Positions 33,440 through 45,174 of a DNA stretch of 64,000 bases are shown one piece after another. The stretch lies in assembly GCF_009389715.1 (NCBI RefSeq), contig NW_024068505.1, positions 62,001-126,000 on the forward strand, given 5' to 3'. Numbering within the stretch: the first letter of the stretch is position 1; every line of letters starts with the position of its first letter. Source of the stretch: Phoenix dactylifera (lineage: Eukaryota; Streptophyta; Magnoliopsida; Arecales; Arecaceae). The position numbers were made by a program, and so were the translations under genes. Below the pieces are notes generated by a model. It did no database searches, was not told the origin of the DNA, and worked only from the letters and a program-made list of their open reading frames with translations.

Positions 33440-34190
33440 AAGTCATCTATTTGCCTCAAGCTCCTGTCCGTTACATGGGATCCCATTGAAGTCCCACTTC
33501 CTATAAGTTGAAGTGTGCTCTCTCAAATCAACTACAAAACTATCCAAGTTATCTTGGTAGCTTCTCCCTACTTTTGGACCGCTGAAGACTAGGCTAACAC
33601 CTGGCAGATTGGTCCTTACTCTTCTCCAACTTTTTTGATTTTTGGGGCAAACTTCTCCTTGGAAGCTCATTATCATCTTGTTCCTCTAGTTCATGATCCT
33701 ATTTATTCTTTTTTATAAGCTCTAACATTGTTAAAATAGACTTCTCCCTTGCATCCAAAAGTGGGATATTTACCCATGGAAAGGTGATTTGTCTTGGAGT
33801 GACTTATAAACATTCTCAGACGGCTTTTTCAGTTTGCCCATCTTCTCCTCGAAGTCCTCCGCGTAAGTTGCCCTGGCACGGTTCCACATGGCATCCTTCA
33901 ACCCTCTTCCTGGATGCTTTGCCTTCAAGTTAAAGTATGGATGTCTCATAAAGAATCTATGTTTGGGAATAGCTCTTCAAGTGCTGGCACCAATCCTAGC
34001 ATATGCCCCATAAACATTGGATGATAAGTAAACATAGCTAATGATAAGTGACAAATTAAAAAAAAGAAAGTAGATAAATAGTACATTCTGCTCATCAGAA
34101 ATCCAAGTCCAATGATATTAACTTTCCAATTCTCAAGTTCTTTGCCAATAGCTTCAAAAACCGTGTCCAAGATTCACTGATGCATTAATG
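33440..34190 (-). pseudogene. MULE transposase fragment, copy in block C
   Basis: Minus-strand reading shows pieces of a Mutator-like transposase. Near 34150-34100 is a KELENWKVNIIGLGFLMS stretch (family: ...W.FISD.QKGL). Near 34010-33975 is GLVPALEELFPN (family: GL..A..ELFP...HRFCVRHL). Near 33540-33480 is LREHTSTYRKWDFNGIPCNG, the start of the SWIM zinc finger (C.C..W...GIPC.HA), with the first Cys residues lost. Stops and frame changes separate the pieces. The same fragment, with its C-terminal end, is in the second block at 49820-51560. Confidence 0.65.
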
Positions 34191-34282
34191 CTTCTTTCCA
34201 GAAGCCGTGTCTTCGATCGAGATGACGATACAATTTTCGTCAGCCGAACTAAGATACAGCTCGGCCTCAAAAGTAGGGACAA

Positions 34283-35360
34283 TGATGGAGGAAATATTGG
34301 ACATCTCAATCTTGGATCAGACCGATCTTCTTGACCGCGACATAAATCGTAGTGAACCAAATTCGAGTAGCTAATCTATACGTGCTCTTACGCATGGGAG
34401 CCCCCACCCCCTAGCTTCCTCAAGATCAATTTTGATGGGTCGGTGCTGGGTGGACGCACAAAGGGTGGAGCAGGTTTCGTTATTAGAAACTGAACTCCAA
34501 AGTCGTTGCAGTAGGAGGATGTCAGTTATTTGACTGCACGGTTTCTGATACGAAGCTGACAGCTGTCGGAGCGGGTCTTTGATATGCTCAGTGTATGCTC
34601 TCAACTGGCTCAATCATCTTGGAGGGTGACTCGGCTACGGTCATCAGCAGGATCCCGGAGGGTCCGGGAGTTGGCGATATCTGAATGATGATGAGGAACG
34701 AAGGGATTATCCAGACGAAGCATGTTTTTAAAAAAGCCAACGGGGCTACGGATTGGGTGGCCACATACGTGGCTAACCATGCTCATAGCACTCTGTGGGC
34801 AGAGGATGGAGAGTTGCCTCGAGAGCTCGATGATATTCTGCTTTCCGATCTTCTTGGGTGCATCCGTACACGTATTGTATGAATCACCCGGTCTAGCAAA
34901 AAAAAAATTTATACGTGCTAGTAAAGACCGGCAGTTATGGCAACACTGATGTCATCGCATGATCAGCGTACTCACTGTCATTTGCCACTCATGTGGAATG
35001 TTTTCCATGTTGTAAATATACAACTGACCATTACCTAGCCATTAACACACATCGTGTCAAATCAGGTAACCATATGACTACTCTATGTAAAGGTGTCGTC
35101 GAGGGGCCCTCAAATAAGCTCATTCATTCAGAAAACTCAACACTGCAAAGATTTATTTCTCCCACATTATTGTCTCATTGTTCTAACTCAAATATCAGAA
35201 GGTCTTCCATTTGAAATATTTCAGCAGAGGACTCATTGCAGGTCGCTTCAAGAGGAAATCATTTTTTCTGTATCTCGGCCAAACAGCTCAGTTCGGTTCA
35301 AACCAACTTTAGAGTCATTCAACTTGCGACCCGGCTTTGACTTGGAATTCTGCGGCAACA
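34283..35360 (+). repeat. About 550-bp Gypsy-type LTR, copy C, split by a LINE
   Basis: It starts TGATGGAGGAAATATTGG and ends TTCTGCGGCAACA. Removing the LINE and one target copy (533 bp) leaves about 545 bp that aligns with copies A and D. It lies between the MULE fragment and the PAR1 copy 2 flank, exactly as copy D does before PAR1 copy 3. Confidence 0.75.
34387..34909 (+). mobile_element. 5'-truncated LINE with RNase H end and poly-A
   Basis: It is flanked by the 10-bp direct repeat TATACGTGCT (34377-34386 and 34910-34919) and ends in a run of ten A. The plus-strand reading starts PPPPSFLKINFDGSVLGGRT and GGAGFVIR, the first third of an RNase H domain, then loses frame. It recovers near 34685 with IIQTKHVFKKANGATDWVAT and ends LLGCIRTRIV-stop just before the tail. 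Truncation at the 5' end, poly-A and a target duplication of this size are the marks of target-primed reverse transcription. Confidence 0.85.
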
Positions 35361-35429
35361 GATGCTATCCCGAGGTCTGCTAGCGATCTATCTCCGCTTT
35401 GGGCCTTCCAACTTCCAAGAGCAAACTCC

Positions 35430-35821
35430 TTGATCGCACCCAAAAACACATGTAACTGGCTTTTTCACTAATAAATTAAATACCGACCTTGTCGTTTCCA
35501 CTATGGAGCTGTATGCCCCAACCGCACGCCAGCAATAAATGGCACAGCTCAGGGACCGATCTAAATATAAATTTAAAAAGGCTGCAACCTTCGTAACGGA
35601 GGTAACCAAGAACTGGCCTCGTCGGATCCGCCTCAAAAGTCAAAGCCCATTCCCAAAGGCGTCACAAAAGTTCAAAGGAGTCTCCTTCTTAGCAAACTCC
35701 TTTCTGTTGAATCTCTTCTCATTGGAGCCTATTAATAGCTCTCACCTTCCCCTTCCCACACCACACATCACAACAGCAACCTGAAGCCCTCGCTGCTCCA
35801 TCTATCGAACATTTTGCACCA
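35430..35821 (+). promoter_or_regulatory. Conserved 5' flank of PAR1 copy 2
   Basis: It is almost identical to the flank of copy 1, including CTATTAATAGCTCTCACC about 90 bp before the ATG. Small differences (a 9-bp insertion near 35636-35645 relative to copy 1) do not touch the TATA-like box. Confidence 0.4.
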
Positions 35822-36570
35822 ATGGCTTCCTTTCATAGCTCAAGCACCCTGGTGTGCCTGACTCTTGTTCTTCTCTTCGGTGTTCAGTTCACCCTCGGTA
35901 TGTTCAGTGAAAGCACAACATATATTACATCCCATCCATCTTTTTGTCCTTTCTAAATGAACAAGGTTTGATGGCCATTGCAGGAGGCATCACATGCGAG
36001 AGCCTGGCAAGAAACACCTGTGCCTTTGCCGTGTCGTCGTCCGGCATGCGTTGCGTGCTCGAGAACCGGGTGCGGAGGGGAGGGCAGGAGGAGTTCTCCT
36101 GCCGCACATCAGACATCGAGGCTGAGAACCTCAAGGACTGGGTGGAGACCGACGAGTGCATCAAAGCCTGTGGACTCACCCGGAGCACCGTGGGGATCTC
36201 ATCGGACTCTCTGTTAGATCCTCGTTTTGCTCAGAAGCTGTGCTCACCTCCATGCTACCAGGGGTGCCCCAACATTGTTGATCTATACTTCAACCTCGCA
36301 GCTGGTGAAGGTAAGAACTACATCTTGGCTACGCACATGTAAGTGATCTTTGATATCGAATTGAGATATTATCTTCGTTGATGCTGTTTTGCAGGTGTGT
36401 TCCTTCCAAAGTTATGTCAGGCATCATCGAATGCTCGCCGAGGCATGGAAGAGATCAAGAGCTCCAGTGCAGCAGCGGCAGGGCCTGCATCAGGGTCGGC
36501 AGCGGTGGCCTGTGCCCCAGGGCAGTCTGAGACAGGTTTCGTTTCCGGCGCAGCCATGGCGCCTCTCTGA
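35822..36570 (+). CDS. PAR1-family secreted protein, copy 2 (intact)
   Basis: Exons 35822-35897, 35984-36310 and 36395-36570 have the same lengths and splice sites as copy 1 and give 192 residues. By eye the product differs from copy 1 at four positions: Tyr5His, Cys23Phe (in the signal peptide), Ser66Arg and Glu119Gly. The family Cys residues (TC, TCAF, RCVL, ECIKAC, LCSPPC, CPN, KLC) are all kept. Both copies are on the same strand about 4.5 kb apart, so they are a recent block duplication, not a pair produced by reverse transcription (introns kept). Function is inferred only from the PAR1 family. Confidence 0.93.
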
Positions 36571-36895
36571 TGTGCTCTATATGCGAGCAATTGGATTGTT
36601 TCTCATGTATTCTGTGGCCACAAGCCAGTGCAAGGAAGGTTGCTGTGAGAGTATGAAAGCATGTATTTGAACCACCATGTTGCATGGCAACTGATATGTA
36701 ATACCTGTTACAACGTTGGCAACAATAGTAATATTTGGTTATTTACTGTTCCATTTCAGGATGCTGAATTCTGATGGCTTATTCCTTGTCCTCAAGGAAT
36801 CATGGTGGCAAATTCTTTCCATCCGATTAAATTGCAAGGTAATTGAAGAGAAGATCACATAGGGATTAACCTCACATGCTATTAAATTATCTTAA
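36571..36895. other. PAR1 copy 2 3' flank
   Basis: Homologous to 32109-32428. It ends where a small CACTA element inserted. Confidence 0.6.
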
Positions 36896-38127
36896 TACTA
36901 CAAGAAAATCAGGCATTGCCGACGCTTTTTATTACCTATACCAATGCTTATAAGCATCGTTAGTTTTATTACCGACACTTTATAAAGCATCGCAAAAGTG
37001 TTGGCATTGTGAGCGTTGAAAAAAATTATTTTCTTTCAAGAATTAGGTGTCTGTTTTAGCCTTCAGTCGACGAAGAAGCATAATCAAGCTCAGCGAATTC
37101 AAGTTCGGAAATATGCTTCCTATTATCTGAGTGGCATCACCAAACTCCTTCAATGAGATGGTACAACAAAAAAATAATAATCTCATATGGTTGCTACCAT
37201 CCAGTAGCTAGATAACAATTATAACCATAAAAGCTATGATATTCTCTTACTTCATCTTTAACCAGTATCTTTAATTGAAAACAACAGATGCCCAATTTAT
37301 ATGATATTTTTTTTACGAATTACAATAAATTACAAAACCTACGGAAAGCTTGCCTCTCTCTCACCGGGAACCTAACCCTAACCCCAACCCCAACCTCTGC
37401 CTTTGATTCCATTTCCTCTTCTTGCTCTCGCGTCAGCGGCGGCCACTTCTGCACCATCTTGGAGCCTCCATGAGGTCTCGGGGCCCCGCGACCGCACATT
37501 GATCCGCCTCCTTCCATGGCCTGGCACGGGCTACCTCCAGCCGAGCAACACCGATCTAGCTACCGGAGAATCACCCAAAGCTCCCTCAGCAGTCGGAGAT
37601 CAATGGAGCGTGGGGCCGGTGCTCGCGGGGATGTCGCCAGAGAACACGGTGGGGGATCTGGTCCAGGCAGAGGTGGAGACATACGCCAAGCAGAGCTGTC
37701 GACCGCTGCTACCCCATACCGATACTAAGGCTTATGACCTCCACTACTCTCAGTATAGCCTAGAGAGTACTCACTCCCTCCTCCTCCTCCTCCTCTTTCT
37801 CTCTCCGATCTGCACTAGGGTTTCCATCGCCTTGATCTAGGATTGGCGTTTTATAGGGGGACTTGGCCTTCGATGACGTAGTTGAGCGTCATCTTAGGTC
37901 CCTTGGACCACAGGATTCTGATGACACTTTTAAGCATCGTCTGGCCCAAGTCTTGCAGCCTTTGGCTTCTGACGATGCTTATAAGTGTCGTCTTACTATT
38001 TGCTTTTCCTAATCCCTGCCGACGCTACTTAAAAGTATTGGCAAATTTTGGTGCCAGAGACAAATTACTGATCCTTCTATCTAGCTTCGGCATGTATATG
38101 TTGGTATTTTTTCATTTTCTTGTAGTG
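36896..38127. mobile_element. Non-autonomous CACTA element, 1.23 kb
   Basis: The left end is TACTACAAGAAAATC (first C changed to T) and the right end is TTTTCTTGTAGTG. The target duplication is TAA (36893-36895 and 38128-38130). Subterminal GCCGACGCTT / AAGCATCGT motifs lie near both ends. It has no transposase. The middle (about 37345-37840) is GC-rich, unlike the ends, and has an open plus-strand frame of 145 codons that I do not recognise. On the minus strand an ATGGAAACCCTAG start is followed quickly by stops. The cargo could be a captured host first exon and leader or a remnant of the parent's GC-rich leader. Confidence 0.88.
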
Positions 38128-38434
38128 TAACTATCTTTTACGTGATTACATGAGGTCGGATGTTCACCCTGCAATTAGCTACCAGAGATGATTATTTTTG
38201 GCTTAATTACTAAATTAATCCCTGAGGTTTGGGCTAAAAGTTATTTGAGTCTCCAACTTTCAAATGTTGCAATGTCATCCTTGATGTTACATGAATGTTT
38301 CCTTTGAGCTATTACTGTCCCTTCGATGTTGCTAATCAAACAGAATTGCACAAGTAGCATGTTTTTTATGATGTGGCAAGAAGATGCCACTTACCAGACC
38401 AAGACGTGGCAGAAAGAAACAATTGGGAGGGAAA
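38128..38434. other. Non-coding spacer
   Basis: Contains ATTAATCCCTGAGGTTTGGG and GTGGCA-type repeats (GATGTGGCAAGAAGATGCCAC forms a short hairpin), typical of plant miniature elements. No ends could be defined. Confidence 0.3.
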
Positions 38435-38462
38435 AATTACTACATCAGCAGGTTGTTGGAGT
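38435..38462 (+). repeat. Left member of a 27-bp flank duplication of a Copia element
   Basis: The 27 bases starting here match the 27 bases starting at 48145 with three differences. They abut the 5' LTR here and the 3' LTR there. Far longer than the usual 5-bp Copia target duplication. Confidence 0.75.
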
Positions 38463-41400
38463 TGCAAGTGGGTCCAGCCCACTTGGGGAGGCCCAATAGC
38501 CCACTAGGGCTTTGCCTCTTTGGTTTTTCCTTGCAGAACCGCAAGAGGTGGGTGCGACACAAAAGGAGGGGCGTGAACATCAAGAGGGGTGGCGGCACTG
38601 TTAGGATCTGTCACATGCCGCTGAAAATTCAAAAAAAATTCAGATGCGCAGCGGAATGACATGTGCATATCCCGTTCATCGCATGAACGTATTTTAAAAC
38701 CATTTATAGATAGATCAGGATTAAATTCTTATTAAATCATTTTAAAATCAAGATTAAGAAGATCAGATCTTCACCTTGTGCAGGTAGATGATCTCCACAA
38801 ATCTGATTCACGTGGTATTCGATGAGGGTTTAGTGGAAGCCGCACACGCGTCCGGCCTCTACAGGTATCCACACGAAGTATTGAGTCGATCGAAGCCTTT
38901 GGATCTCCCCGGGGTGCTAGCTCCGTTGCAGAGAAGGCTATGGATGGCTGAAGTCCTCTCCTTTGAATCAACATTTGATTGCCTTGAGAGGAGGAAGAAG
39001 AAGGAAGTGCCAAGGAAGAAGAAACGAAGGCTCTTCGCAGCCTTTTACTTTCCCTTACGCTAGAACCAAAAGAAGAGAGGGAGGAGGCCACGCCTTGATC
39101 TCCTTTTTCCCTTGTTACTTGCGGCTGAAGAGAGGAAGAAGAGAGGGATATTTGCTGCCGTGAACCACCAGAAAATAGCATTAATAGAGGGGCCAAAACC
39201 CCTTCCTTTTAATTCCATAATAGATAAGGATGAGCTCCTACTTTTTAGGAGCTCATCATTATCATCTTATTTTCCAAAAGAGGAGGGGCGTAGCCCCTCC
39301 TTTTCATCTCACGCAAGCAAGGGAGGGGCGTAGGCCCCTCCCTCTTCTCCCTTCTATTCTTACACCCCACTTAATCACATTAAGTGGGGTGGGTTTAGCC
39401 ACATTCATAGGGACTCATTAATCCTTTTCTAAAAAGGATTAGATGAACCCAATTCAATTTCTCCAAATCCTAATCCAATTAAGATTTAATTGAACTATGA
39501 ATCTATTGAACTCTTCAATCCTAATCCAATTAGGAGTCATTTAATTAATTAGATTAAAATTAAAAATTAATTAGGACTTAAGAAAATTCTAATCTAATCA
39601 GGACTTGTTCAAATTTCAGCCCTAAGACAATTAAGACTTTAAAAATCCTATTCCAAGTAGGACTCTAATTTAATTTGAAATCCTAATCCAATTAGGACTT
39701 CATGAATCCCACTCCAAGTAGGACTCATGATCAAGTCCAATTAATTAAATCCAATTAATTAAATTAAATTGCAATCCGATTGCAATTATTCCTTCTTCTA
39801 ACCACTAACTCTTAGCGGATTTTCAATTTATCAATCTAATTGATCATATGTGATTCTTAATCACAATTCAACCATCGGATCGGTCAATACTTCTAATGTG
39901 TGTGACCCCATAGGTTCTATTCTGACTGGTAGTGAGATATATTACAATCTCTATCACAATATCATTGAAAACTCCTTTCAATGGGTTGAAACAATTTCAA
40001 CTCAACTCACCAGGAATTATCGACCATCGAGATGATCCCTGTGAGTCTCACCATCCACCAGTGATACCTAGCAGTATGTAGTGGCTACCCAGCAGAATAG
40101 AATGATGAACCTCTAGGTGCAGTTATCGTATGATACAGTCCTTCTATCATGGATCCCTACAGACCGGAGGTCATGGATAACTTGTCAAACCCCGTTATCT
40201 GTCATATGTCTAGATTTATTCGACTTGAGTTCGATAGTGGAAAACTCTTTCTCCACTTTATATTACTGCCCTGGCCAAGGTCTTAGAACTCAGTCTAATA
40301 AATCACATAGGATCACTCCTCTTCTATCAAGGTCGATAGATTCAATGTAAGTGCATACCCTACTCCTACAGTAAACTTACTGCAGTCAATCTACACAACA
40401 AGGACCCATATGACTAGAGACCATGTATATGTGCAGTCAAATTACAATAACCTCACTGTGAATAGCCGAAGCATCGCAGGTCAAAGGACCAGTCACACTA
40501 CTGCAATATCAAGCAAGTCACTGACGAGTGGATAGACATCCAAGTGACTTCTTGTCTTAGTCATGCTCAGTACCCTTGTTCTCTAACAAGTACCTGCACT
40601 ATCACTTCAGTGTCCCTACACTGTGGACTCGAGTCTCGTCCATCCATAAGGAAAGCGATCTGTGCACTGATCGGATTGATCACCGTCCTCGTGATGATCC
40701 ATTGACCAGGAGCATTTAGAAATTAATCACCAATAATACATGGCTCAAATTCTCAACTCTTGAGAATATATATCATCATCTTATTAATTTTTTGGACAAT
40801 GCATAGACACATAAACAATATGAATGAAAAGATGCACATTTATTATTCAATAATAATAAAGTCAAGTACAAATTTATGTCCCAGAATTTATAATGTGTCC
40901 GCCAGATTGGCTTCTAAGGCATACATCTAACAGGCACATCAAAAGAAAACTAAGAAAAACAAATTAAAAAGGGGAGAACGGCGGAACAACAAGGGGAGTG
41001 CGTGAGTGCTTGAGCCTGCAGAACTCCAGGCAGAGGGCACAACTCACGGCAGCATGACAGACAAGAAAAAAAAAGGGAAAGGTGCGTGAACCAGGAGGTG
41101 AGCGCGGCAACGGAAGAAAAACAGGTTTTTTTTTCTTTATCCTTTTTGGGCGTGGTTTTTCACATGGAGATTTAACAAATTGGGTCTATCTAAGAGTTGT
41201 ATTGGATGCTACAAGGAGTTGTAGTATTTATTGTTAGAGATTTAATTATATTCTTTGGTTCATCACATTGTGGTGGTTTGGGTAAGATCATTGTTTAGAG
41301 AGGTGATATTAGAGTTTTTCTAATTTGTTGTGAACTCAAGTTATGAGCATAAACTTGAGTATTGTAAACTCTATATTTATTATAGTTGATTGATCGGATT

Positions 41401-41567
41401 TGCCCCATGATTTTTTTTCCTCTACACTAGAGGATTTTCCACGTAAATTTGGTGTGCTCTTCTTTTACTCTTCAGGTATTTGATATATTGCCCATGTGAA
41501 TATTGCTTTTAGTTGGTTTTGGTTTTGGCTTAGTTTATTTCGCAATATCTCTGTTTTGGCCCCAACA
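38463..41567 (+). repeat. 5' LTR of the Copia element, interrupted
   Basis: LTR sequence 38463-38598 and 40938-41567, split by a 2,334-bp solo LTR plus its 5-bp target copy. It ends CCCCAACA before the primer-binding site. It contains GTGGGTCCAGCCCACTT, an imperfect hairpin, near its start. Confidence 0.85.
38599..40932 (-). mobile_element. Solo LTR (2,334 bp) nested in a Copia LTR
   Basis: Begins TGTTAGGATCTG and ends CATACATCTAACA, with inverted TGTTAG/CTAACA ends, flanked by a perfect GGCAC target duplication (38594-38598 and 40933-40937). No primer site, polypurine tract or coding region is inside. Minus orientation is preferred because the reverse complement has the look of known plant LTRs, but this is uncertain. 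Low-complexity ATTAATTAAATT blocks (39480-39780) and short frames within are not genes. Confidence 0.85.
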
Positions 41568-41617
41568 AATGGCATCAGAGCTGAGGTTGTGTGGGTGTGA
41601 AGATATTGTGGAAGTAG

Positions 41618-42352
41618 ATGGAGAATTCTTTGGGTATTATGATGAAACTTAGTGCTTCTAATTATTCTATTTGGAAGCCTATGATGGAGGATATCCTTTA
41701 CTGTAAAGATTTACATAAGCCCATTAAAGATGCTAATGTTAAGCCAAAGGACATTAGTGATAGTGACTGGAAGAAGATGCACAGAAAAGCTATTGGATAT
41801 ATCAGACAGTGGATTGATCTCAATGTGTTTCATCATGTGTCTCAAGAGACAGATGCCTACAGTCTTTGGATGAAATTAGAGAGTCTCTATAAGAAAAAGA
41901 CAACCCAAAACAAAGCCTTTGCAATTAAGAGGCTTGTAAATTTGAAGCTGAAAGAGCAAAGATCTGTTGCTGAGCATTTGGGTGAGTTCCAAGATTTGGT
42001 GAAACAGTTGACCACAATGAAGATAGTGCTAGATGATGAGTTACAGAAATTATTACTGTGGAGTTCATTGCTTGATAGTTGTGAGACTTTGGTGGTATCA
42101 CTTAGCAAATATGCTCCTGATGGGGTGCTACAACTTACTCTGGTGAAAGATAACTTGTTCAATGAAGAAACAAGGAGAAGAGACATGGGTAAGGACAATG
42201 CGCAGGCTCTTGTTATAGAAAACAAGAGAAGAGGTAAGAGTAGAGATTTTAAGGGGCGCAGTACTTTTAGAAGTCAGTTTAGTGTAAGAAAAAAAATTAA
42301 GTGCTTCTACTGTAATAGAGAGTGTCATATGAAGAAACATTGCAAAGCTTGA
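41618..42352 (+). pseudogene. Copia gag
   Basis: It starts MENSLGIMMKLSASNYSIWK, the usual N-terminus of Tork/Tnt1-type gag, and includes the UBN2-like core (GYIRQWIDLNVFHHV, LWMKLESLYKKKT). A zinc knuckle, CFYCNRECHMKKHC (C-x2-C-x4-H-x4-C), is near the end. A TGA at 42350-42352 then interrupts what is still the same frame as pol (next codons KKKLKEKK). In the family gag and pol form one polyprotein, so the TGA is most likely a mutation. gag forms the particle that packages element RNA in the cytoplasm. Confidence 0.88.
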
Positions 42353-45174
42353 AAAAAGAAATTGAAAGAGAAAAAGAATCAGAAGAAGGCCAACAATGAA
42401 GACAACACTGCTTGTGTTTCAGATGAAGTAGTGGCAGTTCTCTATATGGGAGAGGACTGGTGTTGTCATGTTGCAGATCCCGATGTGGAGTGGATAATTG
42501 ACTCAGCATGTTCTTGTCATATCACTCCTAGGAGAGAGTTCTTCACTACTTACAGAGTAGGTAATTTTGGCAGGGTGAAGATGGAAAATGATAGTTATGC
42601 TGATATTGTGGGAATTAGTGATATCTATTTTGTTACCAATGTTGGATGCTCCTTTACACTCAGGGATGTGCGACATGTTCCAGATATGCATCTGAATATG
42701 ATCTCTACTAATGTTTTTGATATAGCTGGGTATGAAAATTATTTTGGCGACAAAAGATGGAAACTATCGAGGGGATCAATGGTATTTGCTAGAGGAAAGC
42801 TTTGTTGCACACTTTACAAAACACAAGTAAAGTTGTGTAGTGGTAGAGTGAATATGACTGAAGATGATGCTTTGCCAGATCTGTGGCACAGACGGCTGGC
42901 TCACATGAGTGAGAAGGAATTACAGATTTTGGAAATAAAATCCTTCATTTCTTTCCATATAAGTATGTTATTGAATCTCTGTGATTACTGTTTACTTGGC
43001 AAGCATCATAGAATTTTTTTTCAAAAAGCCTCTACTAGAAAACCCAATATATTGGATTTGGAATATTCTGATGTGTGTGGTCCCATTGAAGTGGAGTCTT
43101 TAGGTGGCTATTTTGTTACCTTTATTGATTATGCTTCACGAAAAGTGTGGGTTTATGATTTAAGAACAAAAGACCAGGTATTTCAGTGCTTCAAGCAGTT
43201 TCATGCCTTGGTGGAGAGAGAAATATGGAAGCAATTGAAGTGTCTTCGTACAAATAATGGAGGTGAGTATACATCTAATGAGTTTGAGAATTACTGCTCA
43301 GAGCATGGTATTAGATATGAGAAGACAGTTTCTGGTACCCTACAGTATAATGGTGTTGCAAAGAGGATGAATCGCATCATTATAGAAAAGGTTAGATATA
43401 TGTTGAGGATGGCTAAATTGCCTAAGTCATTTTGGGGTGAAGCTGTACTTACTGCATGCTACTTAATCATCCGGTCCTCATCAATTTCTTTAGGTTTTGA
43501 TAATCCTGAAAAAGTATGGACAGGGAAGGATATTTTCTACTCTCATTAGAAGGTATTTGGGTGCAAGGCATTTGCACATATGCCTAAGGAACAGCGGGCA
43601 AAGCTTGATGACAAGGCCATTTCCTGCATATTTGTTGGCTATGGAGATGCGGAATTTGGCTACATACTATGAGATCCAAAGAAGAAGAAGATCATCAGAA
43701 GTAGAGATGTGGTTTTTCATGAAGACTAGACCTTGGCAAACTTTGAAAAAGTAGAGAAGCCTAGTCAAGCAGTTGAAGGTGTTCCTGACCTTACATCATC
43801 TGTTTGCCTCCAGAAAGTGCCATTGATGGAGAAGAGATGCAAGTAGAAGATCAAGGTGATGAGCCAGTTGTTGATGAGGACGATTTGTTTGAGCAGGGAG
43901 AGCAGTCTACTCTGCTAGAGAGAGTTGAGCAGGAGGAGCAGCCTACGGCGATAGAGTCTCAGGTTAGGAGGTCTACCAGGGGGCATCGTCCATTAACTAG
44001 ATACTCTGAATCAGAGTTTGTTTTGCTTACTGAAGAGGGGGAGCCAGAGAGATTTCAGGAAGTGCAGACTCACAAGGACAAGCAGAGCTGGGTAAAAGCT
44101 ATGCAGCAAAAGATGAGTTCTCTACAGAAGAATGACACTTATGAGTTTGTAAAGCTTTCTAAAGGTAAAAGAACTCCAGAAAACAAATGAGTGTTCAAGC
44201 TAAAGATGGATGGTGAAAAGCTAGTAAAGTACATAGCTCGATTGGTGATAAAAGGCTTCAAGCAGAAGAAAGATATTGACTTTGACGAGATATTCTCTCC
44301 AGTTGTCAAGATGCGTTACATTCGAGTTGTTCTAGATTTGGCAGCTAGTTTGGATCTTGAGCTTGAGCAGTTTGATCTGAAGATTGCTTTTCTCCATGGT
44401 GATTTAGAGGAAGAGATCTACATGGTTTAGCCAGAAGGATTTGAAGTAAAGGAAAAAGAACACATGGTTTGTAGGTTGAAGAAGAGTCTGTATGGGTTAA
44501 AGTAGACTCCAAGGTAATGGTATAAGAAGTTTGATTACTTCTATAAGAAGTTTGATTCATTCATGGTGGGTCATGGCTATACCAAGACAAAGGCAAATCA
44601 TTGTGCATATGTCAGAAAATTCTATGATAGTAAATTCATTATTCATCTATTATATGTAGATACCATGCTAATAGTAGGACAAGATGTTCAACTGATTTGC
44701 AGTTTGAAGATAGAGTTGTCCAAGTCCTTTGACATGAAAGACCTTGGTGCAGCACAACAAATTTTGGGTATGCAGATTTTTTCGTGATAGGAAAGTCAAG
44801 AAGATGTGGTTATCACAGGAGAAGTATATTGAGCCAGTACCTAAAAGGTTTAACATGAAGCCGGCTAAACCCGTCAGTACACTTCTTGGTGGTCACTTCA
44901 GACTGAGTAAGAAGACTTATCCTTTTTTTTTAAGAAAGAGAAAGATAGCATGGCAGTAATTCCTTACTCCTCTGCAGTCAGAAGTTTGAAGTATGCTATG
45001 GTTTGCACATGCCCAGACATTGCTCATGTTGTTGGAGTTGTTAGCAGGTTTCTAGTTAATCTTGGCAAAGATCACTGGCAAGCAGTGAAGTGAATCTTCA
45101 GATACTTGAGAGGTAGCTCCAAGATGTGCTTGACTTTTAGGGGCTCAAAACCAATTTTGGAGGGCTATACAAAT
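42353..45174 (+). pseudogene. Copia pol: protease, integrase, reverse transcriptase (inactivated)
   Basis: The frame 42353-43549 holds the protease (WIIDSACSCHI, where the family has DSGA), the integrase zinc region (LWHRRLAHMSEKE...CDYC) and the catalytic core. The core's second Asp is Asn (LRTNNGGEY) and the Glu is Lys (NGVAKRMN). After a stop at 43547-43549 the text continues with further stops and at least one shift near 43800. Reverse transcriptase follows: ARLVIKGFKQKKDIDFDEIF, FDLKIAFLHGDLEEEIYM, and LLYVDTMLIVG where YVDDM is expected. A 21-bp tandem duplication lies at about 44521-44562. Point changes at every catalytic site show old age. A solo LTR interrupts it at 45175. Confidence 0.9.

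Noticed and set aside
37371-37396. CCTAACCCTAACCCC-like text resembling telomere repeats
   Set aside because: Only two or three degenerate units in a leader-like GC block; too short for an interstitial telomere.
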